A stretch of DNA of 64,000 nt from Shimia abyssi (GTDB lineage: Bacteria; Pseudomonadota; Alphaproteobacteria; Rhodobacterales; Rhodobacteraceae): positions 1 through 64,000 of the forward strand of contig NZ_PYGJ01000004.1 in assembly GCF_003014475.1 (NCBI RefSeq), in the 5' to 3' direction. Made by a program: the position numbers and the translations under genes. Shown piece after piece: positions 37,720 to 47,433 of the stretch. Every line of letters starts with the position of its first letter. Within the stretch, counting starts at the first letter, position 1. Below the pieces are notes generated by a model. It did not search any database. It worked only from the letters and a program-made list of their open reading frames with translations, and was not told the origin of the DNA.

Positions 37720-39930
37720 TCAATAAAAGCTCTGCGGATCAATATCCACCGCCAGCCGCAAATCCCCCTTCAGGCGAAATTGCCCAACCCATTGCGCCAA
37801 AGCCGCCTGCAACGGCGCGCTCTTGTCGGCTTTCACCAGCAACCGCACGCGGTGTCGCCCGCGCACGCGCGCTATTGGCGCAGGTGCTGGGCCGTAGACC
37901 TCGGCACCAATGGCCCGCAACATGCCCGCATTGCGCGCCAAGGCATTGCCCAAATCAAATACCTGCGACACATCCCCCCCCGACAGAATGATCCCCGCCA
38001 TACGTCCATAGGGCGGCACGCCCGCGTGGCGGCGCTCATCCGCCTCAGCGCTCCAAAACCCTTTTTCGTCTCCTGCAAGAATCGCTCGGATCACCGGGTG
38101 CTCGGGTTGATAACTCTGCAACATCGCCACTCCGGGTTTCTCCGCCCGACCGGCGCGCCCCGCCACCTGTCGCATCAATTGAAACGTACGCTCGGCGGCG
38201 CGCAAATCTGATCCCTGAAGACCCAGATCCGCGTCAATCACCCCCACCAGCGTCAGCAATGGGAAATTGTGCCCCTTGGCCACCAATTGCGTGCCGATAA
38301 TAATATCGGCACCCCCAGCGGCAATAGTCTCGATGCCCTCTTTCAATGCCCGCGCCGATCCAAACAGGTCCGAGCTCAGCACCGCCAGCCGCGCCTCGGG
38401 CCACAGCTTACCCGCCTCTTCGGCCAACCGTTCAACTCCGGGGCCAACCGGGGCCAACTTGCCCTCCACTTCGCAACTCGGGCACACCTCTGGCATGGCT
38501 TTGGTCTCGCCGCATTGATGGCACACCAACCGTTTCAGGAAACGGTGTTCCACCATGCGTGCATCACAATGATCACACCCAACCTGATGCCCACAAGCCC
38601 GGCAAATCGTCACCGGGGCATAGCCCCGCCGATTGATGAACAACAGGCTCTGCTCACCCGCCAATACTCTGCGGTCGACCGCCGCCTTCAAAGTTGATGA
38701 AATCCACCGATCTCGCGCCAAATCCTCAGCGCGCATATCAATCGCGCGCATCTCTGGCAGCACCGCGTCTCCAAACCGTGACATCAGCTCCAGCCGCTCA
38801 TACTTCCCGGCTTGTGCATTGGCCCAGCTCTCCAGCGATGGCGTCGCCGAGGCCAGCACCACCTGCGCGCCGGACAGCGACGCACGCAGCACCGCCATAT
38901 CCCGCGCATTATAAAGCACCCCGTCTTCCTGCTTGTAAGACGTGTCATGCTCCTCATCGACCACGATCAATCCCAGATCGCGAAACGGCAGGAATAGCGC
39001 AGATCGCGCGCCCACCACCAGCGAGGCGCCACCCTGACCCACCATCTTCCACGTGCGTCGCCGCTCGGTCATGGTCACACCGGAATGCCACTCTGCCGGA
39101 CGCGCCCCGAACCGCGCCTCAACCCGCGTCAGAAACTCCGAGGTCAGCGCGATCTCGGGCAACAGAACCAACCCCTGCCGCCCCACCTTGAGACACTCAG
39201 CCACCGCTTCCAGATAGACTTCAGTCTTGCCAGAACCGGTCACCCCACGCAGCAGGGTTGTTCCATACCGCTCGGAACGAACCCCCGCCCGCAATGCCTC
39301 CGCCCCCGCCGCCTGATCCTCAGATAAGGTCTTGCCACCATACTCCGGATCAAGCCGGGCAAACGGCACATCGCGCGGCGTGTCTTCTTCGCGCACCACA
39401 CCCTGTTTGACCAACCCCTTGATCACCGAGTTCGTTACACCCGCCATTTCACTGAGTTCGCCCAGCGTAAACGACAACCCGCCATAGTCTCGCAGCGCCT
39501 CAAGAACACGACGGCGCGCTTCGGTCTGACGGTCCGGCTCGCCTTCGCCCAGACGGTAGATCTTGCGCATTGAGGGTGGATCGCTCAGACCCGGGGCGCG
39601 CGTCGCCAGCCGCAACATTGCATGCAGCGGCGTCAACGTGTAATCCGCCGCCCGCTCCAGAAACGCCTTCATCCCCTGATCCATCGGCGCGACATCCAGC
39701 ACCCGGTTGACCGACCGGATTTTCGAGATGTTATAATCGCCTTTACCCGGCCCCCAGATCACGCCCAACACCTTGCGCGGGCCCAAAGGCACCTCGACAA
39801 ATGCCCCCTCAGCACAGCCGCCCTCGGGCGCCTTGTAATCCAGAAAACGATCCAGCGGTTGCGCGGTAAGCACCGCCACTAACGCGCCATGTTCGAAAAA
39901 GCCGGGTTCCTGCAAGTTGACCCCAATCAT
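37720..39930 (-). CDS. priA: PriA, primosomal replication restart helicase
   Basis: This 736-aa protein has the N-terminal 3'-DNA-binding domain (YKAPEGGCAEGAFVEVPLGPR in two pieces), Walker A GVTGSGKTE, DEEHD, and the eight-cysteine zinc region (CRACGHQVGC, CDHCDA, CHQCGE, CPSCEVEG). The C-terminus has QMLQSYQPEHP-type helicase motif VI. It restarts stalled forks after recombination, a functional partner of ruvCAB. Confidence 0.97.
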   Translation of the reverse strand: MIGVNLQEPGFFEHGALVAVLTAQPLDRFLDYKAPEGGCAEGAFVEVPLGPRKVLGVIWGPGKGDYNISKIRSVNRVLDVAPMDQGMKAFLERAADYTLTPLHAMLRLATRAPGLSDPPSMRKIYRLGEGEPDRQTEARRRVLEALRDYGGLSFTLGELSEMAGVTNSVIKGLVKQGVVREEDTPRDVPFARLDPEYGGKTLSEDQAAGAEALRAGVRSERYGTTLLRGVTGSGKTEVYLEAVAECLKVGRQGLVLLPEIALTSEFLTRVEARFGARPAEWHSGVTMTERRRTWKMVGQGGASLVVGARSALFLPFRDLGLIVVDEEHDTSYKQEDGVLYNARDMAVLRASLSGAQVVLASATPSLESWANAQAGKYERLELMSRFGDAVLPEMRAIDMRAEDLARDRWISSTLKAAVDRRVLAGEQSLLFINRRGYAPVTICRACGHQVGCDHCDARMVEHRFLKRLVCHQCGETKAMPEVCPSCEVEGKLAPVGPGVERLAEEAGKLWPEARLAVLSSDLFGSARALKEGIETIAAGGADIIIGTQLVAKGHNFPLLTLVGVIDADLGLQGSDLRAAERTFQLMRQVAGRAGRAEKPGVAMLQSYQPEHPVIRAILAGDEKGFWSAEADERRHAGVPPYGRMAGIILSGGDVSQVFDLGNALARNAGMLRAIGAEVYGPAPAPIARVRGRHRVRLLVKADKSAPLQAALAQWVGQFRLKGDLRLAVDIDPQSFY

Positions 39931-40050
39931 TATTCAGCATGTTTCCGCTAACGAATATTGCGCCCTGCCCCGGTTTCAGGGCTTTTCGCAACGTCCCCGA
40001 TAGGGTAAAGCCATCCCAACCCAAGTCCAACCCGACAAAGGACCCTCCCC

Positions 40051-40704
40051 ATGAAATTCTTTCTAGACACTGCCGACATCGACGCCATCGCCGAACTCAA
40101 CGCGCTCGGTATGGTGGATGGCGTTACCACCAACCCTTCGATCATCAAAAAATCAGGCCGCGACATTCTCGAAGTGACCAAGGAGATCTGCGACCTCGTC
40201 GAAGGTCCGGTCTCTGCCGAAGTCACCGCCACCGACGCCGACGAAATGATCGCCGAAGGTCGCAAACTGGTTCAGATCGCGGATAATATCGCCGTAAAAG
40301 TTCCCCTCACCTGGGACGGCCTGAAGGCGTGTAAAGTGCTGACTGACGAAGGCAATATGGTCAATGTAACCCTGTGTTTCTCAACAAATCAGGCACTGCT
40401 GGCCGCCAAAGCAGGTGCGACATTCATCTCGCCCTTTATCGGTCGTCTGGATGACATCAACCTTGATGGCATGGATCTGATCCAGGATATCCGTCAAGTT
40501 TACGACAATTATGGATTTGAAACCCAGATCCTCGCGGCTTCGGTGCGTACTGTGAACCACGCATCGCAATGTGCGCTGGTAGGCGCAGATGTGATGACCG
40601 CACCTCCTTCGGTTGTCAAAAGCATGGTGAATCATGTGCTGACTGACAAAGGGTTGGCCGCGTTTTTGGCGGACATCAAGGATGCGGGCATTAAGATCCT
40701 CTGA
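40051..40704 (+). CDS. fsa: Fructose-6-phosphate aldolase/transaldolase-family protein
   Basis: This 217-aa protein starts [13 protein letters not shown] and has GVTTNPS (catalytic-region Thr/Asn), the Schiff-base Lys in [18 protein letters not shown], and ASVRTVNH. The size and sequence fit the short transaldolase/FSA (type 3) subfamily, which serves as transaldolase in many bacteria or as fructose-6-phosphate aldolase. Which activity applies cannot be decided here. It is divergent from priA. Confidence 0.93.
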   Translation: MKFFLDTADIDAIAELNALGMVDGVTTNPSIIKKSGRDILEVTKEICDLVEGPVSAEVTATDADEMIAEGRKLVQIADNIAVKVPLTWDGLKACKVLTDEGNMVNVTLCFSTNQALLAAKAGATFISPFIGRLDDINLDGMDLIQDIRQVYDNYGFETQILAASVRTVNHASQCALVGADVMTAPPSVVKSMVNHVLTDKGLAAFLADIKDAGIKIL

Positions 40705-40722
40705 GGGATTAGTTTCCAAAGC

Positions 40723-40770
40723 GGGGGCCAGCCCCCACACCCCCGAAGTATTTCTGGCAAAATGAAGAGG
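40723..40770 (+). repeat. 48-bp 3'-end element, copy 3
   Basis: It starts GGGGGCCAGCCCCC, then CCCCCGAAGTATTTCTGGC, and ends ATGAAGAGG. It begins 18 bp after the fsa stop and in the same orientation. The last bases overlap the terminator-like hairpin at 40769-40793. Confidence 0.85.
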
Positions 40771-40793
40771 GCGGGCCTGTATGAGGTCCGCCC
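40769..40793. terminator. Hairpin between convergent fsa and FKBP genes
   Basis: A 9-bp stem GGGCGGGCC/GGTCCGCCC (one G-U) with a 7-nt loop is followed by TGTTTCGTG. It lies between convergent genes and probably ends transcription from both sides. Confidence 0.65.
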
Positions 40794-40814
40794 TGTTTCG
40801 TGTTGACTGTGTCC

Positions 40815-41243
40815 TTAGTTGATCGAGACCAGCTCGATGGCAAAGGTGAGATCCTTGCCTGCCAGCATATGGTTGGCATCCATCGTCACCGTGTCATCTG
40901 TCAACGCGGCAACGGTTACGGGCATGACCTGACCATCAGGGGCGCGCATTTGCAGTTGCAGCCCCACCTCGAGCGGTATTTCCGCCGGGATGTCGGCGCG
41001 TGGGACATCCTGCACCGCGTCATCGTGGCGCGGACCGTAGGCCTGATCACAGGCGATTTCAGCGACTTTCTTGTCACCTACCAACATGCCATCCACGGCC
41101 GCGTCGAATCCGGGGATCACCTGACCTCCGCCTAGTGTGAATTCCAATGGGTCGCGCCCTTCAGAGCTGTCAAACACCGTTCCGTCGCTCAGAGTGCCTT
41201 TGTAGTGGATGCGAACGGTATCGCCCGATTTTGCAGCTGTCAT
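40815..41243 (-). CDS. FKBP-type peptidyl-prolyl isomerase, SlyD-like
   Basis: This 142-aa protein has the FKBP core (VRIHYKGTLSDGTVFDSSEG) with the inserted IF chaperone domain around residues 70-120 and the DANHMLAGKDLTFAIELV end, as in SlyD/FkpB. It lacks SlyD's His/Cys-rich metal tail. It probably assists folding in the cytosol. Confidence 0.92.
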   Translation of the reverse strand: MTAAKSGDTVRIHYKGTLSDGTVFDSSEGRDPLEFTLGGGQVIPGFDAAVDGMLVGDKKVAEIACDQAYGPRHDDAVQDVPRADIPAEIPLEVGLQLQMRAPDGQVMPVTVAALTDDTVTMDANHMLAGKDLTFAIELVSIN

Positions 41244-41384
41244 GAGATATCCATTCTGTCAGCGGGACCAACCCCCATTGGGCCAGTTTGAAGGCGCAAT
41301 TTAACTGGCGTGCTTCCGAAAGACAAACAGCCCTTTTCGCCCTGCGCAATCTCTGTCAATCTTGCCCGGTCAAGGGAGGACACC

Positions 41385-42071
41385 ATGCCGATCACCACCT
41401 GTATCTTCGACGCATATGGCACATTATTTGACGTTGCCGCCGCCGCCCGAGAGGCCGCTGCAGAACCGGGACGCGCCGTTTTTGCCGAGCATTGGCCGCG
41501 CGTGGCACAAGATTGGCGCCTGAAACAATTGCAATACACATGGCTGCGCGCCGTATCGGATGCGCATTGTGATTTCTGGGACGTGACCAAGGACGGGCTC
41601 GACTGGGCGCTTGAGGCCAGCGGGCTGGAAGGTGATCCAGAACTGCGTGAGCGCCTTTTGCAGCTTTATTGGGAATTAAGCGCCTACCCCGAGGTACCCA
41701 GAATGTTAGCTGAACTGAAAGAGCAAGGTATGAATACCGCGATCCTGTCCAACGGGTCGCCCGCAATGCTGGATGGCGCGGTGCAATCGGCCGGTATTGG
41801 CGCGTTTCTGGATGATGTGCTGAGCGTTGAAAGCGTCGGTATCTTCAAACCGGCCGCATCGGTCTACGATCTTGTTTTGAAACGTTTCGAATGTCAGCCC
41901 GATAATGTGCTGTTCGTCAGCTCAAATGGTTGGGACGCCGCCTGCGCCACCGGGTTTGGCTTTACCACCGCATGGGTCAATCGCGCGGGCGAGCCGATCG
42001 ACCGCTTGCCATGGGTGCCAGAACTGGTGCTCAGCGATCTGACTGGCATCCCCGAGGAGACCAATCGATAA
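41385..42071 (+). CDS. Type II haloacid dehalogenase (HAD)
   Basis: This 228-aa HAD enzyme has the nucleophile Asp9 (FDAYGTLFD), SNGSP (motif II) and Lys in GIFKPAASVYD, then SSNGWDAACA, the type II 2-haloacid dehalogenase signature. It would release halide from short 2-haloacids. AGGGAGGA precedes ATG 41385. The stop codon overlaps the next start by one base (TAATG). Confidence 0.92.
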   Translation: MPITTCIFDAYGTLFDVAAAAREAAAEPGRAVFAEHWPRVAQDWRLKQLQYTWLRAVSDAHCDFWDVTKDGLDWALEASGLEGDPELRERLLQLYWELSAYPEVPRMLAELKEQGMNTAILSNGSPAMLDGAVQSAGIGAFLDDVLSVESVGIFKPAASVYDLVLKRFECQPDNVLFVSSNGWDAACATGFGFTTAWVNRAGEPIDRLPWVPELVLSDLTGIPEETNR

Positions 42072-42913
42072 TGCCCCAGTTTATCACGTCCGACGGCTTG
42101 TCCCTTTCCTTTGACGACACCGGCGGCGCCGGGCCAGCTGTACTTTGTTTGGCGGGGCTGACCCGAAATGCCAGCGATTTTGACTACGCCATGCCCGCGC
42201 TTAAGGGAGCGCGCGTGATCCGCATGGATTACCGCGGGCGCGGGCAATCGCAATGGGCCGAAAATCCAATGACTTACACAATCCCACGTGAGGCGCAGGA
42301 TGCGCTGGAATTGCTTGACCACCTGAGTCTGCCGCGCGCTGCCATCCTTGGCACGTCTCGCGGCGGTCTGATCGCGCTGACCATTGCGGCACTGGCACCA
42401 CAGCGGTTAAGCGGTGTGTGTTTCAACGACATTGGTCCGGTCATCGAACTTGGCGGATTGGAAACCATCGTCGACTATATCGGGCGCAATCCCGTCTGGA
42501 AAACCTATGACGAGGCCGAAACCGCCTTTGCCACCCGTGTTCCCGGCTTTTACAACGTGCCTGCCGGGCGTTGGCGGGAAGAGGTGGAAAAGCACTATGT
42601 CCAGACAGATCAGGGCCTGACGATCAATTACGATCCAAAACTGCGTGATGCGGTGCTTGCCAGCATTGACCCCAATGCCACACCGCCTGACCTCTGGCCG
42701 CTGTTTTCATCGCTCTCGGCATTGCCCCTTGCCGCACTCCGGGGTGACACTTCGGATATCCTCAGCGCCGAAACCTTTGCAAAAATGCAAGAATGTGCGC
42801 CCATGATCGCCGCAACCGTGCAAAATCGCGGACATGTGCCATTTCTGGATGAGCCAGAAAGCGTACATGTTTTGACCCGCTGGGTCGCCGAACTCAGGAA
42901 AGACATGCCATGA
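42071..42913 (+). CDS. Alpha/beta hydrolase
   Basis: This 280-aa protein has the nucleophile elbow GTSRGG, an HG-type oxyanion region (LAGLTRN), YRGRGQS after strand beta-4, and a late His in RGHVPFLDEPE. The substrate is unknown. It is coupled to the dehalogenase upstream and to a PLP dehydratase downstream (4-bp overlap). Confidence 0.9.
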   Translation: MPQFITSDGLSLSFDDTGGAGPAVLCLAGLTRNASDFDYAMPALKGARVIRMDYRGRGQSQWAENPMTYTIPREAQDALELLDHLSLPRAAILGTSRGGLIALTIAALAPQRLSGVCFNDIGPVIELGGLETIVDYIGRNPVWKTYDEAETAFATRVPGFYNVPAGRWREEVEKHYVQTDQGLTINYDPKLRDAVLASIDPNATPPDLWPLFSSLSALPLAALRGDTSDILSAETFAKMQECAPMIAATVQNRGHVPFLDEPESVHVLTRWVAELRKDMP

Positions 42914-43884
42914 ATATCGACATGATCCGTGCTGCCGCCACCCGTCTCAAAGGGCATGCGCGGCGCACACCTCTGCTGACGTCGCCCTTTCTGGACGAGA
43001 TCGCGGGGCGACGCGTGATTGTCAAACCTGAATGCCTGCAACATACCGGTTCGTTCAAATTTCGCGGCGGATGGTCGGCGGTTTCGGCATTGGACGAGGC
43101 GACCCGCAAGCGCGGTGTGATCGCATTTTCTTCAGGAAACCACGCCCAGGGGGTCGCTTTGGCCGCAGCCAAACATGGGGCGCCCGCTGTCATTGTCATG
43201 CCCAATGACGCCCCTGCTCTCAAGATTGACAATACCCGCGCCTTGGGGGCCGAAGTCGTGCTCTATGATCGCCCCGGTGGCGAAAACCGCGAAGCGGTGG
43301 GCGACGTCATCGCCCGCGAACGCGGCCTCACGCTCATCAGACCGTACGACGAACCTCAAGTGATTGCTGGTCAAGGCACCACAGGACTTGAGATTGCAGA
43401 ACAGGCCCGCGAACTTGGCGTTGAAAATGGCGATGTACTAATCTGTTGCGGCGGCGGCGGCCTGACTTCGGGCATCGCTATGGCGCTTGAGGCAGAAGCG
43501 CCTGGCCTGCGGGCCCGCCCGGTCGAGCCTGAAGGGTTTGACGATGTTGTCCGCTCGCTGATCACGGGCGGGATTGAGACCAACAATCGCCAATCCGGCA
43601 GCCTGTGCGATGCCATCATCACGCCTTCACCTGGCGAAATCACCTTTCCGATTATGTCGCGCCTTTGCGGTCCCGGCGTTGTGGTCAGCGAAGACCAAGC
43701 CATGCACGCCGTTGCCCTGGCCTTTAAGCGGCTCAAGATCGTGGTTGAACCCGGCGGTGCCGTGGCACTAGCGGCGGCACTTTTCCATGGTGACAAGATC
43801 GAGGGCGAGGCCGTTGTGGCCGTGTGCACAGGCGGCAATGTGGACAAGGATGTGTTTGGCGACGCGTTGGCGCGTTTTGCCTGA
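42910..43884 (+). CDS. PLP-dependent threonine/serine dehydratase family enzyme
   Basis: This 324-aa fold-type II enzyme has the PLP Lys in GSFKFRGG, SSGNHAQGVA, and the phosphate-binding CGGGGLTSG. No C-terminal ACT domain is present, so it resembles catabolic threonine dehydratase, serine racemase or hydroxyaspartate dehydratase rather than biosynthetic IlvA. The start lies in the stop of the hydrolase (ATGA). Third gene of the HAD-hydrolase-dehydratase operon. Confidence 0.9.
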   Translation: MNIDMIRAAATRLKGHARRTPLLTSPFLDEIAGRRVIVKPECLQHTGSFKFRGGWSAVSALDEATRKRGVIAFSSGNHAQGVALAAAKHGAPAVIVMPNDAPALKIDNTRALGAEVVLYDRPGGENREAVGDVIARERGLTLIRPYDEPQVIAGQGTTGLEIAEQARELGVENGDVLICCGGGGLTSGIAMALEAEAPGLRARPVEPEGFDDVVRSLITGGIETNNRQSGSLCDAIITPSPGEITFPIMSRLCGPGVVVSEDQAMHAVALAFKRLKIVVEPGGAVALAAALFHGDKIEGEAVVAVCTGGNVDKDVFGDALARFA

Positions 43885-43977
43885 CGGAAAAGCCAAGTGC
43901 TGGGGTTGGGTTAATGAGTATTTCTGGAACACTAATAGCAGCTGGTTCGAACAGAGCTGCGATTTTGGGAGAGTAAG

Positions 43978-45171
43978 ATGACCCGTTTCACAATCGCATC
44001 CTTCAACGTCAAGAACCTGATTGGCGCGGATAAGGAATATTATCAGTTTCAGTCCTACACCCCCGAAGAATACGCATGGAAAACCGACTGGACAGCAAAT
44101 CAAATCTTTACCATGGACGCCGACATTGTCGGTTTTCAGGAGATTTTTGAAGAAGACGCCTTGCGCAACGTGATTGCCGAGGCGGATCGCATCGGCGGCG
44201 CGTCCAATGAGGCCGCAATCCCCTCAAAATCAAAGAGCTATCACCGCAAGGCGATTTTCCGCAAACTCGGCTATACGCCCTATGGCGATGCCGCGCTTGC
44301 CTTTGCCCCAAACGCCAATGACACAGGTGTGCCCGGTGAACGACGACCCGGTCTGGCCATCCTGTCACGCTTTGGTTTTGTTGAGCCGCCCGAGATCATT
44401 CAGGACCTGCCCGAAGCACTGAACATCCCCTTTCGCGAACTTGGCGGCGACGATGGTGGCTCCTTCCGCCTCTCGCGCTTGTCACGCCCCATTCTCAAGG
44501 TGCGCATCCCCGTCGGGGATCAGATCATAACCGTTTTAAACTGCCACATGAAATCCAAGCTTGGCGAATATCTGCGCCCGGCTGGCGCTGATTTCGCACC
44601 GGAGTCCGACCTTACCCAGTATGACCCCGTTGGACGTGCCCTTGGTTCCTTGCGTGCAGCCGTGCGCCGCATGGCCGAAGCATGGGTGTTGCGCCGTGCC
44701 ATCGTAACTGAGCTGGAACAGGGTCGCCCAGTACTCACATTGGGCGATTTCAACGATGGCGAACACGCGGTCAGCAGCGAAATCATCTCGGGCGAGACTC
44801 CATTCAAAAATTACTCATGGATGCTGCGCCACGATGCCAAGGACCACAGTGACCGCTATTCGCGCGGCGAAAACACACAGATCACCAATGCAGTAAATGA
44901 TATGCGCCTTACCTCAGCCGAGGCGCTTTTTGTGCGCAAATCCCTGCGTGATATGGTCTACACCACGGCCTTTGGCGGCGTTTACGAAAGCATCGATCAG
45001 ATCTACATGTCGCGACATTTTCACCCGGAATACGACAATCGCATTGGCGAAATGGACTATTTTAGCGTATTAAATGACCATCTAACCGATGGTAGCCATG
45101 CAGAGGCACCCTATAACAAACTTGCCAGCGACCACGGCCAGATTATGGCGCATATCGCACTAAACGACTGA
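43978..45171 (+). CDS. Endonuclease/exonuclease/phosphatase family protein
   Basis: This 397-aa protein has EEP metal and catalytic motifs FNVKNL, GFQEIF, CHMKS, GDFND and the C-terminal SDHG. No signal peptide is seen. The target (DNA, phospholipid or nucleotide) is not defined. The gene stands alone between the dehydratase and pcaD; the 93-bp gap upstream has no evident promoter. Confidence 0.88.
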   Translation: MTRFTIASFNVKNLIGADKEYYQFQSYTPEEYAWKTDWTANQIFTMDADIVGFQEIFEEDALRNVIAEADRIGGASNEAAIPSKSKSYHRKAIFRKLGYTPYGDAALAFAPNANDTGVPGERRPGLAILSRFGFVEPPEIIQDLPEALNIPFRELGGDDGGSFRLSRLSRPILKVRIPVGDQIITVLNCHMKSKLGEYLRPAGADFAPESDLTQYDPVGRALGSLRAAVRRMAEAWVLRRAIVTELEQGRPVLTLGDFNDGEHAVSSEIISGETPFKNYSWMLRHDAKDHSDRYSRGENTQITNAVNDMRLTSAEALFVRKSLRDMVYTTAFGGVYESIDQIYMSRHFHPEYDNRIGEMDYFSVLNDHLTDGSHAEAPYNKLASDHGQIMAHIALND

Positions 45172-45189
45172 CTTATCAGGAGAAAGACG

Positions 45190-45978
45190 ATGCGCGTTGC
45201 TGAATTTGACGGCACCCGCCTGCATTTTCGCGTCGATGGAGACCTCACCGGCGCGCCGGTTTTGTTCATTAATTCTCTGGGCACGGACCTGCGGCTCTGG
45301 GACCCGATTTTACCGTTCCTGCCTGCCGGGTTGCGCATAATTCGCTATGACAAACGGGGGCACGGCCTCTCTGATGCGCCGCCTGCGCCCTATTCGATGG
45401 GCACACTGGTGCGCGACGCGGAACAGCTGCTCGATATGCTGGATGTGCGCGACGCCATGGTCGTCGGGCTGTCCATAGGCGGCATGATTGCTCAAGGGCT
45501 CGCCGTCAAACGCCTTGATCTCGTGCGCGCACTTGTGTTGTCCAACACCGGCGCCAAAATCGCCACGCGTGAGATTTGGGACACCCGTATCGACACGGCC
45601 CGACGCGACGGCGTCGCCGCACTTGCGCAAGGCACAATGGAACGCTGGTTCAGTCGCGAATTTCTAGATCGCCCAGAATTGGCCCTGTGGCAAAACATGT
45701 TCGAACAAACCTCGCTTGACGGGTTTACAGGCTGTTCAGCGGCCATTCGGGGTACTGACTTTTACACCCCCACCTCGGGCCTGCGGCTGCCTACGCTGGG
45801 TATTGGCGGTTCAGAGGATGGCGGAACACCGCCGGACCTCGTGCGCGAAACCGTGGACCTGATCCCCGGTTCCCGCTTTGAGCTGATCCGCCGCGCCGGG
45901 CACCTGCCCTGTGTCGAGCGCCCGGAAACCTACGCCGCCATGCTTACGGATTTCTTCACGGAGACCGGCCATGTCTGA
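45190..45978 (+). CDS. pcaD: 3-Oxoadipate enol-lactonase
   Basis: This 262-aa alpha/beta hydrolase closely matches PcaD: NSLGTDLRLWDP, YDKRGHGLSD, elbow GLSIGGMIAQG, and RRAGHLPCVERP. It would hydrolyse 3-oxoadipate enol-lactone in the protocatechuate branch of the beta-ketoadipate pathway. No other pca gene is in the window, so either it is detached or it acts on a related lactone. It overlaps the following hydrolase gene by 8 bp. Confidence 0.85.
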   Translation: MRVAEFDGTRLHFRVDGDLTGAPVLFINSLGTDLRLWDPILPFLPAGLRIIRYDKRGHGLSDAPPAPYSMGTLVRDAEQLLDMLDVRDAMVVGLSIGGMIAQGLAVKRLDLVRALVLSNTGAKIATREIWDTRIDTARRDGVAALAQGTMERWFSREFLDRPELALWQNMFEQTSLDGFTGCSAAIRGTDFYTPTSGLRLPTLGIGGSEDGGTPPDLVRETVDLIPGSRFELIRRAGHLPCVERPETYAAMLTDFFTETGHV

Positions 45979-46693
45979 CATCCTGCTCGTGCACGGGTCT
46001 TGCCATGGCGCATGGTGCTGGCGTGATCTGGAACCCGCCCTGACCGCATTGGGCCACACTGCACGCAGCATCGATATGCCCTCGCACGGTGCCGATCCGA
46101 CCCCGCCGGAACAGGTCACGCTCGACAGTTGTGCGCAATCAGTGGTCGATGCGCTTGGCCGCGATACGGTTGTGGTCGGGCACAGCTGGGGTGGATTTCC
46201 GATATCACGAGCCGCAGACATGGCGCTTGGTTTCAGACGGCGCAAGATCGCGCGGCTGATCTATCTCTGCGCCTATGCGCCGTGGGATGGCCACTCGCTC
46301 GCGGATATGCGCCGCGCCGCGCCGCGTCAGCCGCTCAAGCACGCCATCGTCAAATCCGCCGATAGCATTAGTTTTGGCATCGACCCTGCCTATGTACGAG
46401 ACGTGTTCTACCACGATTGCCCTGCGGGCACGCTGGAATACGCCCTCCCACGTCTGTCGCACCAGCCGATCAAACCGCAGGAAACACCAGTCGCGCTTGG
46501 TCCGGGTCACGCCGCGGCGCCCAAAAGTTATATCCGCTGCAACGATGACCGCACCATCCCGTCAGAATTTCAAATCACCATGACCAAAGATTGGCCCGCA
46601 AGCGATATCTTTGAAATGTCCACAGGCCACTCGCCATTTTTTGCTGATCCCGCTGGCCTTGCCACTCTGATCGACAGGATTGTCAGAGCCTAA
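45971..46693 (+). CDS. Alpha/beta hydrolase (HNL/esterase-like)
   Basis: This 240-aa protein has an N-terminal LLVHGSCHGAWCW typical of the plant-HNL/methyl-esterase-like group, elbow GHSWGG, and a late His in STGHSPFFADP. The substrate is unknown. ATG 45971 overlaps the pcaD 3' end, so the two are co-translated. Its stop overlaps the stop of convergent mmcB by 3 bp. Confidence 0.88.
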   Translation: MSDILLVHGSCHGAWCWRDLEPALTALGHTARSIDMPSHGADPTPPEQVTLDSCAQSVVDALGRDTVVVGHSWGGFPISRAADMALGFRRRKIARLIYLCAYAPWDGHSLADMRRAAPRQPLKHAIVKSADSISFGIDPAYVRDVFYHDCPAGTLEYALPRLSHQPIKPQETPVALGPGHAAAPKSYIRCNDDRTIPSEFQITMTKDWPASDIFEMSTGHSPFFADPAGLATLIDRIVRA

Positions 46694-47142
46694 TCCTCTT
46701 CAGGCAATGCCGACATCTTAGGGTCGCGGTACCGATGCAAACGCCGCGCCGAATCCATTGCGAATTTCTGGATCAGTTTCTTGCGACGCGCCCCGGCCAG
46801 TTTGTCCTCTGGCCCCATTCGAATGATCTCTGCATCATACGCATCGGCCATGATCAATCCTGTACCCTCTGGCAGCAACTCGGTCGGAAACGCGGTATCC
46901 ACGGCCCAGAAATATCGGTCACACCACTCAAGATAGCCTTGCCACTTCTTGTCTGTCTGGAAATCCGCGCGGCTGGATTTACATTCCACCACCCACAATT
47001 CTCCTTTGGGACCAAGCGCCATCACATCCACCCGCAAGCCACGAATTGGGACAAATTCTTCAATCGAAACATAGCCATGGCTGCGCAGATGGCGGCTGAC
47101 ACCGCGCGCAAGCAATTGTCCGGGTTGCAAGTCCTGTTCCAT
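46690..47142 (-). CDS. mmcB: MmcB-family DNA repair nuclease-like protein
   Basis: This 150-aa protein has a restriction-endonuclease-like core: E-E-F-V, RVDVMALGPKGELWVVECK (the D-x(n)-E-x-K motif) and WCDRYFWAV. It matches MmcB, an SOS-induced factor for mitomycin C resistance described in Caulobacter. ATG 47142 is preferred over longer frames because the core begins at once. An exact LexA-type box lies 11 bp upstream, in agreement with damage induction. Confidence 0.88.
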   Translation of the reverse strand: MEQDLQPGQLLARGVSRHLRSHGYVSIEEFVPIRGLRVDVMALGPKGELWVVECKSSRADFQTDKKWQGYLEWCDRYFWAVDTAFPTELLPEGTGLIMADAYDAEIIRMGPEDKLAGARRKKLIQKFAMDSARRLHRYRDPKMSALPEED

Positions 47143-47153
47143 ACCGCAAATGT

Positions 47154-47168
47154 GAACAATTCGTGAAC
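47154..47168 (-). promoter_or_regulatory. LexA (SOS) box upstream of mmcB
   Basis: On the minus strand the sequence is GTTC-ACGAATT-GTTC, the exact alphaproteobacterial LexA operator form. It sits 12-26 bp before the mmcB start codon, where bound LexA would block transcription or initiation. Confidence 0.8.
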
Positions 47169-47433
47169 AAATGGCAAGTCCAGTTTTTCGCGCGCCTTTC
47201 ACCCACGTGACAGGTTCCCCCTTGCCCCGGCCCGCTCGCACCCCTAGATAGGTCAGTGGCGGGTGCTGCCCTTCTCGTGATACGGTTGCATTCCGGTGGC
47301 CTTAAGCAATTCCGAGGGAGCTGGCTCTGTCCTGGTCCTGGCCTAGTTACCTGGCGCCCACCTGTATAAACAGGTCCTCGGGAATGAGATAACCACACGG
47401 CTGCGTTTGCGGGCCCGCCACTTTTCCACCCGC

